From Stomorhina lunata (lineage: Eukaryota > Arthropoda > Insecta > Diptera > Rhiniidae): a stretch of DNA of 64,000 nucleotides. Below, piece after piece: positions 63,601 to 64,000 of the stretch (position 1 is its first letter; each line of letters begins with the position of its first letter). The translations under genes were made by a program, and so were the position numbers. Under the pieces are notes generated by a model. The model did no database searches. It had not been told where the DNA came from and saw nothing but the letters and a program-made list of their open reading frames with translations. The stretch spans positions 69,442,834-69,506,833 of the forward strand of contig OW121743.1 of NCBI GenBank assembly GCA_933228675.1. Direction: 5' to 3'.

Positions 63601-64000
63601 AAAAGTTTTCACATCAAAAAATTTTCTAAAAACTTTTCAAAAAATTTTTTATATCAAAAAATTTTCTAAAAAAATGTTTATATCAAAAAATTAGAAAATT
63701 TTTTGATGTGAAAATTTTTTAGAACATTTTTCTAAAAAACTTTCACATCAAAAAATTTTCTAAAAACTTTTCAAAAAATTTTTTATATCAAAAAATTTTC
63801 TAAAAAAATGTTTATATCAAAAAATTTTCTATAAAAATATAATTTTTTATAGAAAATTTTTTGATATAAACATTTTTTTAGAAAATTTTTTGATATTTAT
63901 TTTCTATAAAAAATTTTTAAATTGAAAAATTTTCTATATAATATTTGTGTGTCGAAATATTTTAACATCAAAAAAAATTGTATTGAACAATCATATAAGA
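60656..64000. repeat. CTATAG satellite, degenerate array to the window end
   Basis: Variants of TATATCGAAAAATTTTCTAT with many substitutions, deletions and truncated units fill the end of the window. Short uniform patches (61,310-61,420; 62,930-63,070) survive. Near 63,580-63,900 units occur in both orientations (TTTTCACATCAAAAAATTTT and AAAATTTTTTGATGTGAAAA), forming a long inverted repeat. Confidence 0.85.

Noticed and set aside
1..64000. tRNA, rRNA or snRNA genes
   Set aside because: No cloverleaf, box A/B pair or familiar snRNA stretch was recognised by eye; a covariance search would be needed to exclude small RNA genes.

Overview
The window is AT-rich, repeat-dense eukaryotic DNA from a true fly (Diptera). 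One large intron-containing host gene occupies about 8.0-23.3 kb. It encodes an X11/Mint (APBA-type) adaptor with glutamine-rich N-terminal exons, a PTB domain and two PDZ domains. The protein resembles Drosophila X11L, and the dispersed repeats (DINE-1/INE-1-like elements, DD41D-type mariners, RTE-like LINEs) fit a higher fly. A calyptrate such as a blowfly is my inference; the species cannot be fixed from the sequence alone.

Layout. 0-2.6 kb: the end of a DINE-1-like element, then a 5'-truncated non-LTR retrotransposon (reverse transcriptase plus RNase H) bounded by a 12-bp target-site duplication. 2.6-7.9 kb: two minisatellites and AT-rich upstream DNA. 7,965-23,301: the X11L-like gene on the + strand, reconstructed as nine coding exons (1,472 codons before the stop). 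Its three long introns are filled with mobile elements: RTE-derived sequence, a LINE 3' end, a MITE, two internally deleted mariners, DINE-1-like copies and Helitron-like repeats. A possible 6-nt microexon lies inside the PTB-coding region. 23.3-34 kb: 3' flank, TA microsatellite, a Helitron-like element with a 132-bp tandem array, a mariner with a retroposon nested in it, several MITEs, one DINE-1-like copy and a near-perfect palindromic MITE.

34-64 kb is almost wholly repeats. A 30/31-bp satellite built on CTATAG flanked by A and T runs covers much of 34.1-36.5, 38.8-40.4 and 58.5-64 kb. There is also a tandem array of about 145 bp, a foldback element inside the satellite, a 1.1-kb CATA microsatellite grown inside a small inverted-repeat transposon, a second Helitron-like copy inverted relative to the first, a 3.2-kb inverted-repeat structure carrying a piggyBac-type MITE, several RTE-like LINE fragments, another mariner pseudogene and a 12-bp TCATTGCTCTAG minisatellite.

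The only gene I support as a functioning host gene is the X11L-like one; the reading frames elsewhere are transposon remnants or artefacts of repeats. I found no tRNA, rRNA, CRISPR or operon-type system, and nothing I would call a new multi-gene system. The observations most worth following are the microexon, the intact core-less mariner reading frame, the birth of the CATA array inside a transposon, and the large satellite family with its nested foldback elements.
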